Both the position numbers and the translations under genes were made by a program. From Salinimonas profundi (GTDB lineage Bacteria; Pseudomonadota; Gammaproteobacteria; Enterobacterales; Alteromonadaceae): a stretch of DNA of 64,000 bases. The notes under the pieces are model-generated. The model did no database searches. It saw nothing but the letters and a program-made list of their open reading frames with translations, and was not told the DNA's origin. How positions within the stretch are numbered: the stretch's first letter is position 1; each line of letters begins with the position of its first letter. The stretch is taken from the NCBI RefSeq assembly GCF_014750655.1, contig NZ_JABBXD010000002.1, forward strand, positions 421,636-485,635, in the 5' to 3' direction. Shown here one piece after another: positions 1-8,552 of this stretch.

Positions 1-512
1 ATATAAAAATTGTAAAAGCCCAGTTTTATAAAGCGCCGCATGATGATTTCAAGAATTGGCTTATCGCCAATTTTGAGCATTGGCTTCGGGCAACTATCGG
101 TAAGCGGCTTTAACCGCGTTCCGAACCCACCAGACATGATGAAAACAGGATTGTCATACTTTCTCTTGCGGATTGCTTCATGAAGCGTTTTAAGACCAAC
201 AACATTATACTCATCATCGACAAGCGGCACCGACGACAGGCGTTTTCCCTTCATAAGCTCTAACAATCTGTCGTTTGACGTATTGTAGGGTGCTGTCACT
301 GGCGCTGCATTCATCACCTTTTGGACGCAGTCGCCTATGGATACTTCCCGCAGAAGACCTCTTCTGATATCACCGTCAGTGATCGTGCCCATGAGGCGAT
401 TGCCCTCACTAACCACCAACGCAATACCTAAAGACTCGCTGTTTATGATCTCAATAGCTTCTTTGATCGTGCCTGAAGAAGAAATCAGCGTTTTTTGCCA
501 GTGATAAGACAT
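1..512 (-). CDS. ptmE: CBS-domain sugar nucleotidyltransferase (PtmE-like), 3' end cut by window edge
   Basis: Only the first 170 or so codons lie in the window; the gene runs off the left edge. The start ATG at 512 follows an AAGGA about 8 bases upstream. Residues 1-110 look like a pair of CBS domains (for example GTITDGDIRRGLL and SSVPLVDDEYNVVGL). They are followed by the nucleotidyltransferase signature GGFGTRLKPLT. In Campylobacter, PtmE has this layout and makes GDP-glucosamine for legionaminic acid; the same role here is inferred from the layout and from the leg genes directly upstream. It is the last of six same-strand genes visible in the cluster. A general sugar-1-phosphate nucleotidyltransferase of the RfbA/GlmU type fused to CBS domains is the alternative. 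Confidence 0.8.
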   Translation of the reverse strand, partial: MSYHWQKTLISSSGTIKEAIEIINSESLGIALVVSEGNRLMGTITDGDIRRGLLREVSIGDCVQKVMNAAPVTAPYNTSNDRLLELMKGKRLSSVPLVDDEYNVVGLKTLHEAIRKRKYDNPVFIMSGGFGTRLKPLTDSCPKPMLKIGDKPILEIIMRRFIKLGFYNFY

Positions 513-553
513 AATTCAGGTCCTTGTCGTAAGGTCTACTATAAGTTCTACAG

Positions 554-1180
554 TTAGCGACGAACTGTTTTCCCATCTTCGACGGCGCGCGTTATACATG
601 TGCCTGCGCCAATAATGGCATTCGAGCCGATGGTCATGCCATTAATTATCGTAGCTCCCGCGCCGACGAAAACGTCGTTACCTGTTGTTACTTCACCACA
701 AACAGTCGAACCAGGAGCAATATGATTGCGTAAACCAATTTGGCAATCGTGCTCTATGACAGCCTGGGTATTAACGATTGTCTGCTCGCCAATAACCGCA
801 CCAGCCTGAATGATCGCGCCCGACATTATTTGTGCACCTTGTTTTACTGTTGCATAAGCAGAGACCGTTGCAGTCGGTGCAATGACCGATTCAAAGGTAT
901 ACCCGTGTGCCAGAAAGTACTCACAAACTTTCTTTCTGCTGTCTGCGCCCGGAAGCATCCCGATAGCATTGACCAATGAGACCTCGTCAGGCGCATAGCG
1001 TCTAACATCCTCATCGCTGCTAAGATGTTTGATACCATCAAACAGCGGACTTCTCATCAGTGGTTCAGGGCAGACCACAGCAGCTATTTGCTTATCCTGC
1101 TGCACTAAGATATCTGCCAGAACCCGGGCATGCCCACCGCCTCCAATTAATATTATCGGCAGGCCCGTATTATTCTTCAA
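554..1180 (-). CDS. legH: NeuD/PglD-family sugar O/N-acetyltransferase (LegH role)
   Basis: A 208-residue protein with a glycine-rich N-terminal nucleotide-sugar binding segment (IILIGGGGHARVLADIL, about residues 9-25) and a left-handed parallel beta-helix of hexapeptide repeats from about residue 100 to the end. The His-Asp in VIEHDCQIG sits where PglD/NeuD enzymes keep their catalytic base. In the legionaminic pathway the matching step acetylates the 4-amino group of the nucleotide sugar using acetyl-CoA. The start is TTG at 1180, inside the last codons of legI, with a GGGGGA 8 bases upstream; the 11-base overlap suggests translational coupling. The family is certain; the substrate is inferred from neighbours, and a NeuD-type sialic acid O-acetyltransferase would look similar. 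Confidence 0.82.
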   Translation of the reverse strand: MKNNTGLPIILIGGGGHARVLADILVQQDKQIAAVVCPEPLMRSPLFDGIKHLSSDEDVRRYAPDEVSLVNAIGMLPGADSRKKVCEYFLAHGYTFESVIAPTATVSAYATVKQGAQIMSGAIIQAGAVIGEQTIVNTQAVIEHDCQIGLRNHIAPGSTVCGEVTTGNDVFVGAGATIINGMTIGSNAIIGAGTCITRAVEDGKTVRR

Positions 1181-2252
1181 CGATTAGGTCCCCCGCCCGA
1201 TAATGCCGCAACGCACGTCGCCCCAGCATCTCCCAATACTGATAAGGAGAAACGCCGCTACCAGGCCTCATGGTTGTCAGATCCGCTGCGCTGAATACTT
1301 CTCCTTTGGGGATCTCACGTGCAGCCACTACACTTTTTCTGGCGATATCTTTGTTTTTCAGTTCAGACGGTGTAGGAGATTTTTGGTCAGAGCCCAAAGC
1401 CTGCTCTACTTCACGAATAGACTTGACCATCTGCGATAATTCAGTGGGGTCCAGTGACGCCTTGTGATCCGGCCCGTCCATATTTTTATCCAGCGTAAAA
1501 TGCTTTTCTATTACCACGGCGCCTCTGGCAACCGCTGCAATTGGCACAGATATACCTGAGCTATGATCAGAATATCCTGTAGCAAGCCCGAATTTACGTT
1601 TCAGCGTATCCATGGCTCTTAAGTTTATCTCGTCAAACGGAGCGGGATACTCCGTTGTACAGTGCAGCAAGGTGACGCTGTTTTTCAGTGCTTTTTGTCC
1701 TGCCATGGAATGATAAGCGTCGTCAAATGCCTGTCTTGACGGTTTAGATGTGGTATCGGCTGTCAGCCCATAGGCAATGACGCCAAGGGCAGCCTCAATT
1801 TCTGCTTCCGATGCCATTCCGGTTGACAGAATAAGCTGGCAACCGGCGCGGGCGTACTCCAAAACTAACGGAGCATTAGTCAGCTCGCCAGAAGGAATTT
1901 TAAGTCGCGACAATCCAAGCTCGTTAACTAAAAAATGAAGGCTTGTCAGATCGAATGCGGTTGATAAAAACTCAATTCCAGACTGATGGCAGTAAGACAT
2001 CAGTTTGTGATGGCTTTCATAAGAAAGCTCCAGGCGCGACAGCATCGACAACTGTGATTCCTCACGCTGGGTGTTGTGCACCTGATAATCCGCTTGTCTG
2101 GCCTGGGCTGTAACCAGCTTGGCCGCTTTGAAGGTTTGGAACTTGACCACGTCAGCGCCTGCTGCACAGGCGGCGTCGACAAGCTTAAATGCTAAATCTT
2201 CACTACCATTGTGATTTACGCCAGCTTCAGCAATTATCAATGTCACTGTCAT
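1170..2252 (-). CDS. legI: N-acetylneuraminate/legionaminate synthase (NeuB family)
   Basis: A 360-residue NeuB-family enzyme that condenses a six-carbon N-acyl amino sugar with phosphoenolpyruvate to form a nine-carbon nonulosonic acid in the cytoplasm. The family start IIAEAGVNHNG is at residues 6-16, the TTEYPAPF motif lies near residue 205, and a C-terminal SAF (antifreeze-like) domain covers about residues 303-360. Its length is typical for the family. It overlaps legG by 26 bases at its start and the acetyltransferase gene by 11 bases at its end, so the three are probably one translational unit. Context (LegB- and LegC-type enzymes, no mannose-type sialic acid genes) favours a legionaminic product over sialic acid, but sequence reading alone cannot fix the stereochemistry. 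Confidence 0.9.
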   Translation of the reverse strand: MTVTLIIAEAGVNHNGSEDLAFKLVDAACAAGADVVKFQTFKAAKLVTAQARQADYQVHNTQREESQLSMLSRLELSYESHHKLMSYCHQSGIEFLSTAFDLTSLHFLVNELGLSRLKIPSGELTNAPLVLEYARAGCQLILSTGMASEAEIEAALGVIAYGLTADTTSKPSRQAFDDAYHSMAGQKALKNSVTLLHCTTEYPAPFDEINLRAMDTLKRKFGLATGYSDHSSGISVPIAAVARGAVVIEKHFTLDKNMDGPDHKASLDPTELSQMVKSIREVEQALGSDQKSPTPSELKNKDIARKSVVAAREIPKGEVFSAADLTTMRPGSGVSPYQYWEMLGRRALRHYRAGDLIVEE

Positions 2253-3411
2253 CTACCTTTAGATTGAAAAATTTTTTGAATGGTGGCCCGGAAAAACGTT
2301 TGATGATTTGCAGGACTTTTTCACTACTATCGCCCTGACCATAGGGGTTGGTAATATTCTCGTCAGCCGCTTTGTAACCTCTATCAAGAGCAACCCCCAC
2401 CGCCTCACTGATTGCTCGGTGAGTCGCTTCACAATGTAAAACGCTTTTGGCCGCCAGGCGTCCTTTTTGTCGAACCCCGATATTGATGGTCGGAATATCA
2501 AAGGACGGCACCTCAATAATGCCACTTGACGAATTGCCAATCACCGCAGAGCAATGCTTTATCGCGCTTAAGTATCTTATGTGCCCGAGTGATGGAATAG
2601 TGAGCACACGTTCTGGTGCTTTTGCGCCATATGCTTCCAGTAATGGAATAATTTTTCTGCCACCATTATCGGCGTTAGGATAGGTCAGAATGACCTGCAA
2701 GTGAGGATAGTCGTCCAAAGCATTCAACAATGCGCTGAAAGTTTGTTCCGGATCCTCATCGCCAGATGTAACAGGATGATAGGTTACAACAACGTAAGGC
2801 CGGGCAAGCTTGAAGCCCAGCGATGCACTAAGCTCTTCTGGTGATAACAGAGTCGACTTTGTTAAGTGATCCAGCCCCAACGCCCCCACATTAATGACCC
2901 GCTCCGGCGCTTCCCCCAACTGAATCACCCGTTGTCTGTATTCTTCGGTTGAGACACCGTGCAGATAACTTAGCTTTGTTATCGCGTGCCTGATATTGTC
3001 ATCATAAGCACCTTCTGATATTTCCCCACCGTGTAGGTGGAGTACCGGAATGCCCAGAATCATGGCAGTCTGTGCGGCGGCAAGTGCCTCGTAGCGATCC
3101 CCCAAAATAACGATAATATCTGGCTTGAGTCTGACTAATGCATCGGTGAAGCCCAGTACACCCAAGCCAATACTTTTGGCTACCGCCGACGCTGAATTCG
3201 ATGAAAGTAAAATCTCAATCTTTTCATCGATAAAAAATCCGTCTTTCTCAATTTGTTGATAGGTATTGCCAAACTCTTCACTCAGGTGAGAACCGCTTAC
3301 CAGCAGTTGTAACTTCAGGGCGGGGTCGTTCTGAATGTCCTTCATCAGCCAATACAACAACCCGTAGTCTGCTCGGGTACCGGTAAAAACGGTGACTTTT
3401 TTTATATCCAT
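2227..3411 (-). CDS. legG: UDP-N-acetylglucosamine 2-epimerase, hydrolysing (NeuC/LegG family)
   Basis: A 394-residue protein of the hydrolysing NDP-sugar 2-epimerase family, which releases the NDP and inverts C2 to give the free sugar used by the NeuB-type synthase. Visible family motifs are GTRADYGLL (residues 11-19), LGDRYE (103-108) and HGGEISEG (127-134), with a GT-B-like two-lobed fold expected. In the legionaminic pathway LegG acts on a 2,4-diacetamido-trideoxyhexose nucleotide. The gene sits between the aminotransferase and synthase genes, and its 3' end overlaps legI by 26 bases. NeuC for sialic acid is the main alternative; the adjacent aminotransferase and dehydratase make LegG the better reading. 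Confidence 0.88.
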   Translation of the reverse strand: MDIKKVTVFTGTRADYGLLYWLMKDIQNDPALKLQLLVSGSHLSEEFGNTYQQIEKDGFFIDEKIEILLSSNSASAVAKSIGLGVLGFTDALVRLKPDIIVILGDRYEALAAAQTAMILGIPVLHLHGGEISEGAYDDNIRHAITKLSYLHGVSTEEYRQRVIQLGEAPERVINVGALGLDHLTKSTLLSPEELSASLGFKLARPYVVVTYHPVTSGDEDPEQTFSALLNALDDYPHLQVILTYPNADNGGRKIIPLLEAYGAKAPERVLTIPSLGHIRYLSAIKHCSAVIGNSSSGIIEVPSFDIPTINIGVRQKGRLAAKSVLHCEATHRAISEAVGVALDRGYKAADENITNPYGQGDSSEKVLQIIKRFSGPPFKKFFNLKVDDSDIDNC

Positions 3412-3427
3412 GATTTGTTAACCCACA

Positions 3428-4573
3428 TCAGACAGAAACTGGCGAGCTGGGCAGATTGATCAGGTGAGCCTCAAAATACTCAGCATTGGGTAAGCTGCCC
3501 CGTAAAGCATTTTCATACATAGGTAACCTGTGCATCAGTCGCCATACCGGCCTGGTCATTACCCCATCACCGTTGGTTTCAGCCAATACTTTGTCACGTG
3601 TTTCCTGGTCAGGGCACAGGACCGCATTTAGCCAAAAATTAGATGTTGCGTGCGCTGGTTCATCGACGAACCTGAAGATTGAGTTGTCGAAAAATGCTTT
3701 GTAATTTGCGGCCAACTCTCTCTTGCTTTTAATGAAGGTGTCCAGTTTTTCGATTTGGGCACACCCCAGGGCCGCGTTCAGATTCGGCATTCTGTAATTA
3801 AAGCCCGCTTCATCATGGTAAAACTCATAGGGGTGCGGCACTTTCGCGGTGGTAGTAATATGCTTTATCCGATCGCCAAGGGCAGCATCATTGCAAAGCA
3901 CCATACCACCTCCGCCGGTCGTAATAATCTTATTGCCATTAAAACTTATCGCACCGAACAGACCGAATGTTCCGGTATGCTGTCCTTTATAAAAAGAGCC
4001 CAGGCTTTCGGCGGCATCTTCTATCAGAGTGATACCCCACTTTTCACATACGCTGATGAGCGCGTCCAACTCCACAGGATGGCCGAAGGTATGCACAGGC
4101 AGCGCGGCTTTAATACGTCTACCGGACTTTTGATGAATACAGCCCTGTTCACTTAATACTGCATGCTGTTCAAGAAAATCGTCAACAGCGTTCGGGCACA
4201 GACCCAGCGTATTGGCAGATACATCGACGAAAACAGGTTCCGCCCCAAGATGAAATAATGCATTACAGGTTGCCACAAAGGTGAGGGCCTGAGTAATGAC
4301 AAGATCACCGGCTTTAATATCAGCCAGATGCAGACTTGTGTGTAAGGCCGCCGTACCATTTGTTGTGGCAACCGCTCTGGTAGCGCCGGTATAGTTGGCC
4401 ACCCGTTTTTCAAACTCATCAACATACTTGCCGACACTGGAAACAAACGTGCTGTCGATGGTATCCAACAAAAACGCCTTTTCCGTACTATCAAACGTTG
4501 GCGCGTGTAAAGGAATGAATTCATTGGTTTTGTACAAATCCCGAATAAATTCATTAATCATTTTGCTCATCAT
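3428..4573 (-). CDS. legC: PLP-dependent LegC-family aminotransferase
   Basis: A 381-residue DegT/DnrJ/EryC1-family sugar aminotransferase. The PLP contact motif EDAAES is at residues 185-190 and the Schiff-base lysine is K215 in FNGNKIITTGGGG. It should add the 4-amino group, from glutamate, to the 4-keto sugar made by the dehydratase encoded just upstream. The first ATG (4573) has AGG 8 bases upstream; a second ATG directly follows. It lies 10 bases downstream of legB and 16 bases upstream of legG, so the genes are probably co-transcribed. The gap before legG is too small for a separate regulated promoter. The role as LegC is inferred from family and context. Confidence 0.88.
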   Translation of the reverse strand: MMSKMINEFIRDLYKTNEFIPLHAPTFDSTEKAFLLDTIDSTFVSSVGKYVDEFEKRVANYTGATRAVATTNGTAALHTSLHLADIKAGDLVITQALTFVATCNALFHLGAEPVFVDVSANTLGLCPNAVDDFLEQHAVLSEQGCIHQKSGRRIKAALPVHTFGHPVELDALISVCEKWGITLIEDAAESLGSFYKGQHTGTFGLFGAISFNGNKIITTGGGGMVLCNDAALGDRIKHITTTAKVPHPYEFYHDEAGFNYRMPNLNAALGCAQIEKLDTFIKSKRELAANYKAFFDNSIFRFVDEPAHATSNFWLNAVLCPDQETRDKVLAETNGDGVMTRPVWRLMHRLPMYENALRGSLPNAEYFEAHLINLPSSPVSV

Positions 4574-4583
4574 CTGTTTGCCT

Positions 4584-5774
4584 TTACATCTTGCTGTCCA
4601 GGTATTTACCGGTTTCCAAATGATTGAAGTTGTTCAGCATTTCGCTGAACAGCTCAACAAGCTGAGCTTTTTCCCAATAGCCTGCACGCTTCAGTGCGTC
4701 GATAGCGTCGGAAAAGTAGTGAAGCCGCTCCTCACTGACGTTTAGTGCATTTTGAATAACGCCTATACTTTTGAAGCTATCCATATTTACGTTTTCATCA
4801 GCGGTGAAGAATTCTTCAAAATCTTTTTCGCCGGTCGTATCGCTGCTTGTGAACAAACAAGGCCATTGGCCCTTTGCAGGTAGTGTCGCCATGAGTGATC
4901 GTGCTTCCTGCTCGGACTCACAGTGGTAAGGGGCGTACCCCTGTAACCTTACATATTTCTCTGCAATCTCAGCAAAGGTAATCAAATGCAATGACTCAGA
5001 AAGCTTAGGAAAAAAGATATCTCTGTTATCACCAAAGATACAGGACATAAGGCAAAGTTCTCCTGACTCTTTGGGTGTCAGGAAATAGCGTTTAATGTCG
5101 TTCGGCGCCACGATAGGCTGTTTTTTTTGTAGACGCTGATTGAAGCTGTGCAGTAAAGAGCCATCCGAAAATGCCACATTGGCAAATCTGGCCGTGGAAA
5201 TAGCAACAGACTGACTTTCACGCATCAGGTACATTTCCATAATGCGCTTCGACGCGCCCATCATATTCACCGGGTTCGCCGCTTTGTCTGTGGACACGCA
5301 AAAATATTTTTTCACACCGCTTTGGACGGATTGCTGAAGCGTTTTCAGTGTATTGAAAATGTTTACATCAATCATACGCATTAACGTGAATGGATCTTTT
5401 TCACTTCTGACATGCTTCAGTGCTGACAGGTTAAGTACGTAATCAAACTCTCCTGCGCTTTTGATAAAAGCATCATAGGCGACAGAACCGATATCAAGCG
5501 CGTAGGTTTGAAAATCACCGTCTATATAGCCAAAGCTGCTTCTGATATCACGGACCAGTTCTGCCAGGTTGTTCTCGCTGATATCGACAACGTATAGCTT
5601 TTTGGGGTGCCTTTTAAACACCTCTTTGGTCACCGCCTGGCCAATCGTGCCTGCCCCCCCTAAAACTAAAAAGCGAGACTTGCTGACAATTGTGTTAAGC
5701 GCGTTCTCTCGTTCATAGATATCGTCGCTAAATATTTCGTTCTGTCGACCGATTAGCTGTAAAACATCCGTCAT
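4584..5774 (-). CDS. legB: NDP-N-acetylglucosamine 4,6-dehydratase-type SDR (LegB role)
   Basis: A 396-residue short-chain dehydrogenase/reductase of the CapD/polysaccharide biosynthesis type. The Rossmann motif GGAGTIG is at residues 39-45 and VSTDKAANP at 160-168. The usual catalytic Tyr of the YxxxK motif is replaced: the sequence reads MGASK, with M172 and K176. This Met is known in the WbpM/CapD group of inverting dehydratases, so the enzyme is probably active. It would remove water across C4-C6 of an NDP-GlcNAc to start the pathway. It is the first gene of the leg cluster. The 111 bases upstream contain a perfect TATAAT at 5812-5807 without a convincing -35, so a separate promoter after maf is possible but unproven. 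Confidence 0.85.
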   Translation of the reverse strand: MTDVLQLIGRQNEIFSDDIYERENALNTIVSKSRFLVLGGAGTIGQAVTKEVFKRHPKKLYVVDISENNLAELVRDIRSSFGYIDGDFQTYALDIGSVAYDAFIKSAGEFDYVLNLSALKHVRSEKDPFTLMRMIDVNIFNTLKTLQQSVQSGVKKYFCVSTDKAANPVNMMGASKRIMEMYLMRESQSVAISTARFANVAFSDGSLLHSFNQRLQKKQPIVAPNDIKRYFLTPKESGELCLMSCIFGDNRDIFFPKLSESLHLITFAEIAEKYVRLQGYAPYHCESEQEARSLMATLPAKGQWPCLFTSSDTTGEKDFEEFFTADENVNMDSFKSIGVIQNALNVSEERLHYFSDAIDALKRAGYWEKAQLVELFSEMLNNFNHLETGKYLDSKM

Positions 5775-5885
5775 GAAAGCACCTTCAGGAAAAGAAATTT
5801 TTAGTAATTATAAAAAGCTGAGCGTTCTCACAGCATTACTATACATACGAAAGCAAAACCCTGACCGTGGGCAGTTATGAACGTG

Positions 5886-7997
5886 TCATGATCGATCGTT
5901 TAACTGTCGAATTTTATTATGCTGTTCAAGAGAGTGATCGCAGCGTTGATTCCACGCATGCCGGTAATCATTTTTCATCGCCTCCAGACATGCTGACCAT
6001 ACTTCCAACGCCTGAGCGAACCAATCCAGCGTTTTTTCTTCATTCTCATACAGATAGAGCAGGCTTATCATCGGACCGTGAAAATACAAAAGCGTACCTT
6101 TGATAACGTGAAACAGATGACCATATCGTCTGCCACGATACGCAAACACGACTCTGGCTTGTGCACGTAAGAGGTCCGAAGCCTGCTTGCGCGTTGAATA
6201 AGGACGCCGGGCAATCTCCAGTAAATAATCACATAGCGATTCAAACTCGGCAATACCGACAGCCTCTTCAGGCTGACTTGTGGTAAAGCGACGGAAGAAG
6301 GTGCTTTTTATTTCTTCAATGAGCGCCTGCTTGTTGTGTTTAAGCGGCACACACAGAATATCGTCCGCCTGCAATGGTTCAGCACCATTAATCTTTGCCC
6401 CATGTCCCACATTATAAAACTGGGAATGTGGAGAGTATTTGACCAGATATTCAAGCTGTTGCTTTGACTGAACCAGCAAACTGGTAGCTTTCACATGCCC
6501 TTCCAGATTGCCTTCCAATTCAAACGGTGCATTTGTCTCAGCAACCAGTTTTTGTTTAAAAGCCGGATCGCGATATACGCTATGGGATGAATGCGTTGAG
6601 CCATCTACAGGGTAGCCGTTATCAACGCCGAACATATAGATCTCACCAAATCCCATCATTGCTGCAAATGACAGGGCGGTATTGGCAACCAGAGGCCCGG
6701 CGTAAGGTAACGAAGAAACGATGTGCTGATGCTGCTTAAAATACTCAAACTGCGAAAATACGGTCGCCGCTTCAGGGCCTTTTAAGCCCAAACCTGTCCA
6801 TTGATATAGCGAGGGGACTTCCGAATACATAACATCTACTGCCAACAGATTGAGATCTTTAAGCATCTCTCGCTCATTGGTTTCCAGCAGCACGTCGTAG
6901 GTAATTTTTGGGCGCTCTACCAGCACATGAAAATCAGGCTTTACACCCAACTTTGTTAGCGTGGGCAGGGCTGTTCCCGCGGCAAATAAGATAACGTCGT
7001 CGCGGTTTTCCCGAATCACGTCGATAGCTTCATCAACCGAGGGACCGTTGGCAACAACATAGGCTGTTAACTGCTTAAACTTCGCTTTTTCTTTAGACCC
7101 CACGAATAACGGGCACTGATTTTCGTTGAAATTCTCAATGCAGTGCGCAAGCCCTGTTACCGCATCGTTATAGAAGCCGTACCCAAGCTGAATCTGATGA
7201 AAGTGATTAAAAAATTCCTTTATCAGCGCGTTGGTTGTCTCGCCGGGGGTGTGCTGATAACAAAAACTACTGATAAGTGAGAAGGCACCCACATCATTAT
7301 AAATTTGCTGAATTTGTTCGAAGAACACATCATAAGTGACACCGACATGCAGAAACACGCAGCCACTTTCCACATCGGCCTTTTTAAAGATTGCTTCCCA
7401 GTCGGTACAAAAAAGACTGGCATAGAACATCTCAAAATCCGGTTCGCATACAAAAATGTAGTCGAAGGTATGGGATTCCAGTAATGCTGTGAGTGCGTAA
7501 CCCAGTCCGACACCAAACATGATACAGGTTGGATAATGCGCAGGCAGAGATTCCAGCAGCGGTTCATCTTCCGGGACGTTTTCAGTAAGTGTTTGCGCCA
7601 GTTCAGCCATATAGCGCATGTGTAAACGCTTATCAGCCTTTATCGATGCATCAACACCACGATATAACAGCGAGCGACCAAACGTTGCGTCCGCTGTATT
7701 TTTTGACACCTGGCGCTGCGACTGCTGATACGGATCATCACCGTAAAGCGGCACCGTGGCATCACGCGGCACAAAATTGCCGTCGCCGGACGGGCTGGCA
7801 AATACATTGAAATCCTGACGCGGTGTAAAATCCGAAATTTGTTTAAAAAGCTCAGGGTAGTATGTTTTAAACGCCGTCAGGTTATTTTGAAAACGCTGTT
7901 CAGAATCTTTGGCAAACCTGGCCTGGCGCGCCTGGTAATCCTGCGTCTCCCTGAGTTTTTGTTCAAGTTCCAGCAGTGAAGCCTGTAGATTATCCAT
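5886..7997 (-). CDS. maf: Maf-type motility accessory factor / flagellin nonulosonate transferase
   Basis: A 703-residue protein with the central MAF_flag10/DUF115 domain. The telling segment is AYVVANGPSVDEAI, followed by an SDR-like stretch ending FHVLVERP (about residues 310-380), and a later NVGHGAKI-type segment. Maf proteins of Campylobacter, Aeromonas and Shewanella-type bacteria transfer pseudaminic or legionaminic acid to Ser/Thr of flagellin in the cytoplasm before export. It is encoded between the flagellin/cap genes and the nonulosonate pathway, as expected for that job. Its start overlaps the end of the FliT-like gene by 8 bases, suggesting coupling. The length is within the usual range for Maf. 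Substrate choice is inferred. Confidence 0.87.
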   Translation of the reverse strand: MDNLQASLLELEQKLRETQDYQARQARFAKDSEQRFQNNLTAFKTYYPELFKQISDFTPRQDFNVFASPSGDGNFVPRDATVPLYGDDPYQQSQRQVSKNTADATFGRSLLYRGVDASIKADKRLHMRYMAELAQTLTENVPEDEPLLESLPAHYPTCIMFGVGLGYALTALLESHTFDYIFVCEPDFEMFYASLFCTDWEAIFKKADVESGCVFLHVGVTYDVFFEQIQQIYNDVGAFSLISSFCYQHTPGETTNALIKEFFNHFHQIQLGYGFYNDAVTGLAHCIENFNENQCPLFVGSKEKAKFKQLTAYVVANGPSVDEAIDVIRENRDDVILFAAGTALPTLTKLGVKPDFHVLVERPKITYDVLLETNEREMLKDLNLLAVDVMYSEVPSLYQWTGLGLKGPEAATVFSQFEYFKQHQHIVSSLPYAGPLVANTALSFAAMMGFGEIYMFGVDNGYPVDGSTHSSHSVYRDPAFKQKLVAETNAPFELEGNLEGHVKATSLLVQSKQQLEYLVKYSPHSQFYNVGHGAKINGAEPLQADDILCVPLKHNKQALIEEIKSTFFRRFTTSQPEEAVGIAEFESLCDYLLEIARRPYSTRKQASDLLRAQARVVFAYRGRRYGHLFHVIKGTLLYFHGPMISLLYLYENEEKTLDWFAQALEVWSACLEAMKNDYRHAWNQRCDHSLEQHNKIRQLNDRS

Positions 7998-8307
7998 GCG
8001 TGTTTTTACCCTGATATTTATTGTTCGTTTTTAATTCGCTTTTTTTATTGAACGGAGCGATCACATCAATGAGCTGACGACTGCGTTTATTCATCGCCCC
8101 CTCTTCGTCCGTTAGCCATGCAGCCAGTTCGTAGAGATAACGCTGCTGCTCAGCGCTTAACGCCATTAATTCCGATTGCGATAATTGCCGTATTGACGCC
8201 GCTAATTTATCTGCCACCGATACCGCATCATCGTACTGCTCTTGTTCGATAAGTTCAGCAAGCGCTGCCGCATGAAGGGTGACATCATTAAAGTTATTAT
8301 TTGGCAT
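7990..8307 (-). CDS. FliT-like small helical protein, possible FliD export chaperone
   Basis: A 105-residue, highly charged, probably all-helical protein (for example IEQEQYDDAVSVADKLAASI, then a Gln/Leu-rich helix and a Lys/Asn-rich tail). There is no signal peptide or membrane segment. FliT proteins are about this size, helical, poorly conserved, and bind the cap protein FliD; this gene lies directly downstream of fliD and overlaps maf by 8 bases. I recognise the pattern and position, not a clear sequence match, so the FliT assignment is an inference. The 245 bases between it and fliD hold an inverted repeat (8486-8501) without a U-run and no promoter I would defend. Confidence 0.6.
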   Translation of the reverse strand: MPNNNFNDVTLHAAALAELIEQEQYDDAVSVADKLAASIRQLSQSELMALSAEQQRYLYELAAWLTDEEGAMNKRSRQLIDVIAPFNKKSELKTNNKYQGKNTHG

Positions 8308-8552
8308 TTCTCTGTGCTCGTTATCTGGATGTAATCAACAGCAAAAGCAGGATCGTTGTCAATGTTGGCCTACGTTCGTGGTAAAAGCACAAAGTATGCC
8401 TGTTTTGCCTCGTCGTTTTTACGGCATATGTGTCAATAATCAGGCAGGGGCAGCGCGGTAAAGCAGATGTTGATAAACGGCAGCCTGCCCGCAAGCGGGC
8501 ATAAACTGCGTTATAAAGGTATCACGATTAGTGAAACGTCAGGGGGCGGCAA

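Noticed and set aside
8486-8501. Hairpin TGCCCGC/GCGGGCA downstream of fliD as a terminator
   Set aside because: The loop is very short and no T-run follows on the minus strand; kept only as a note.
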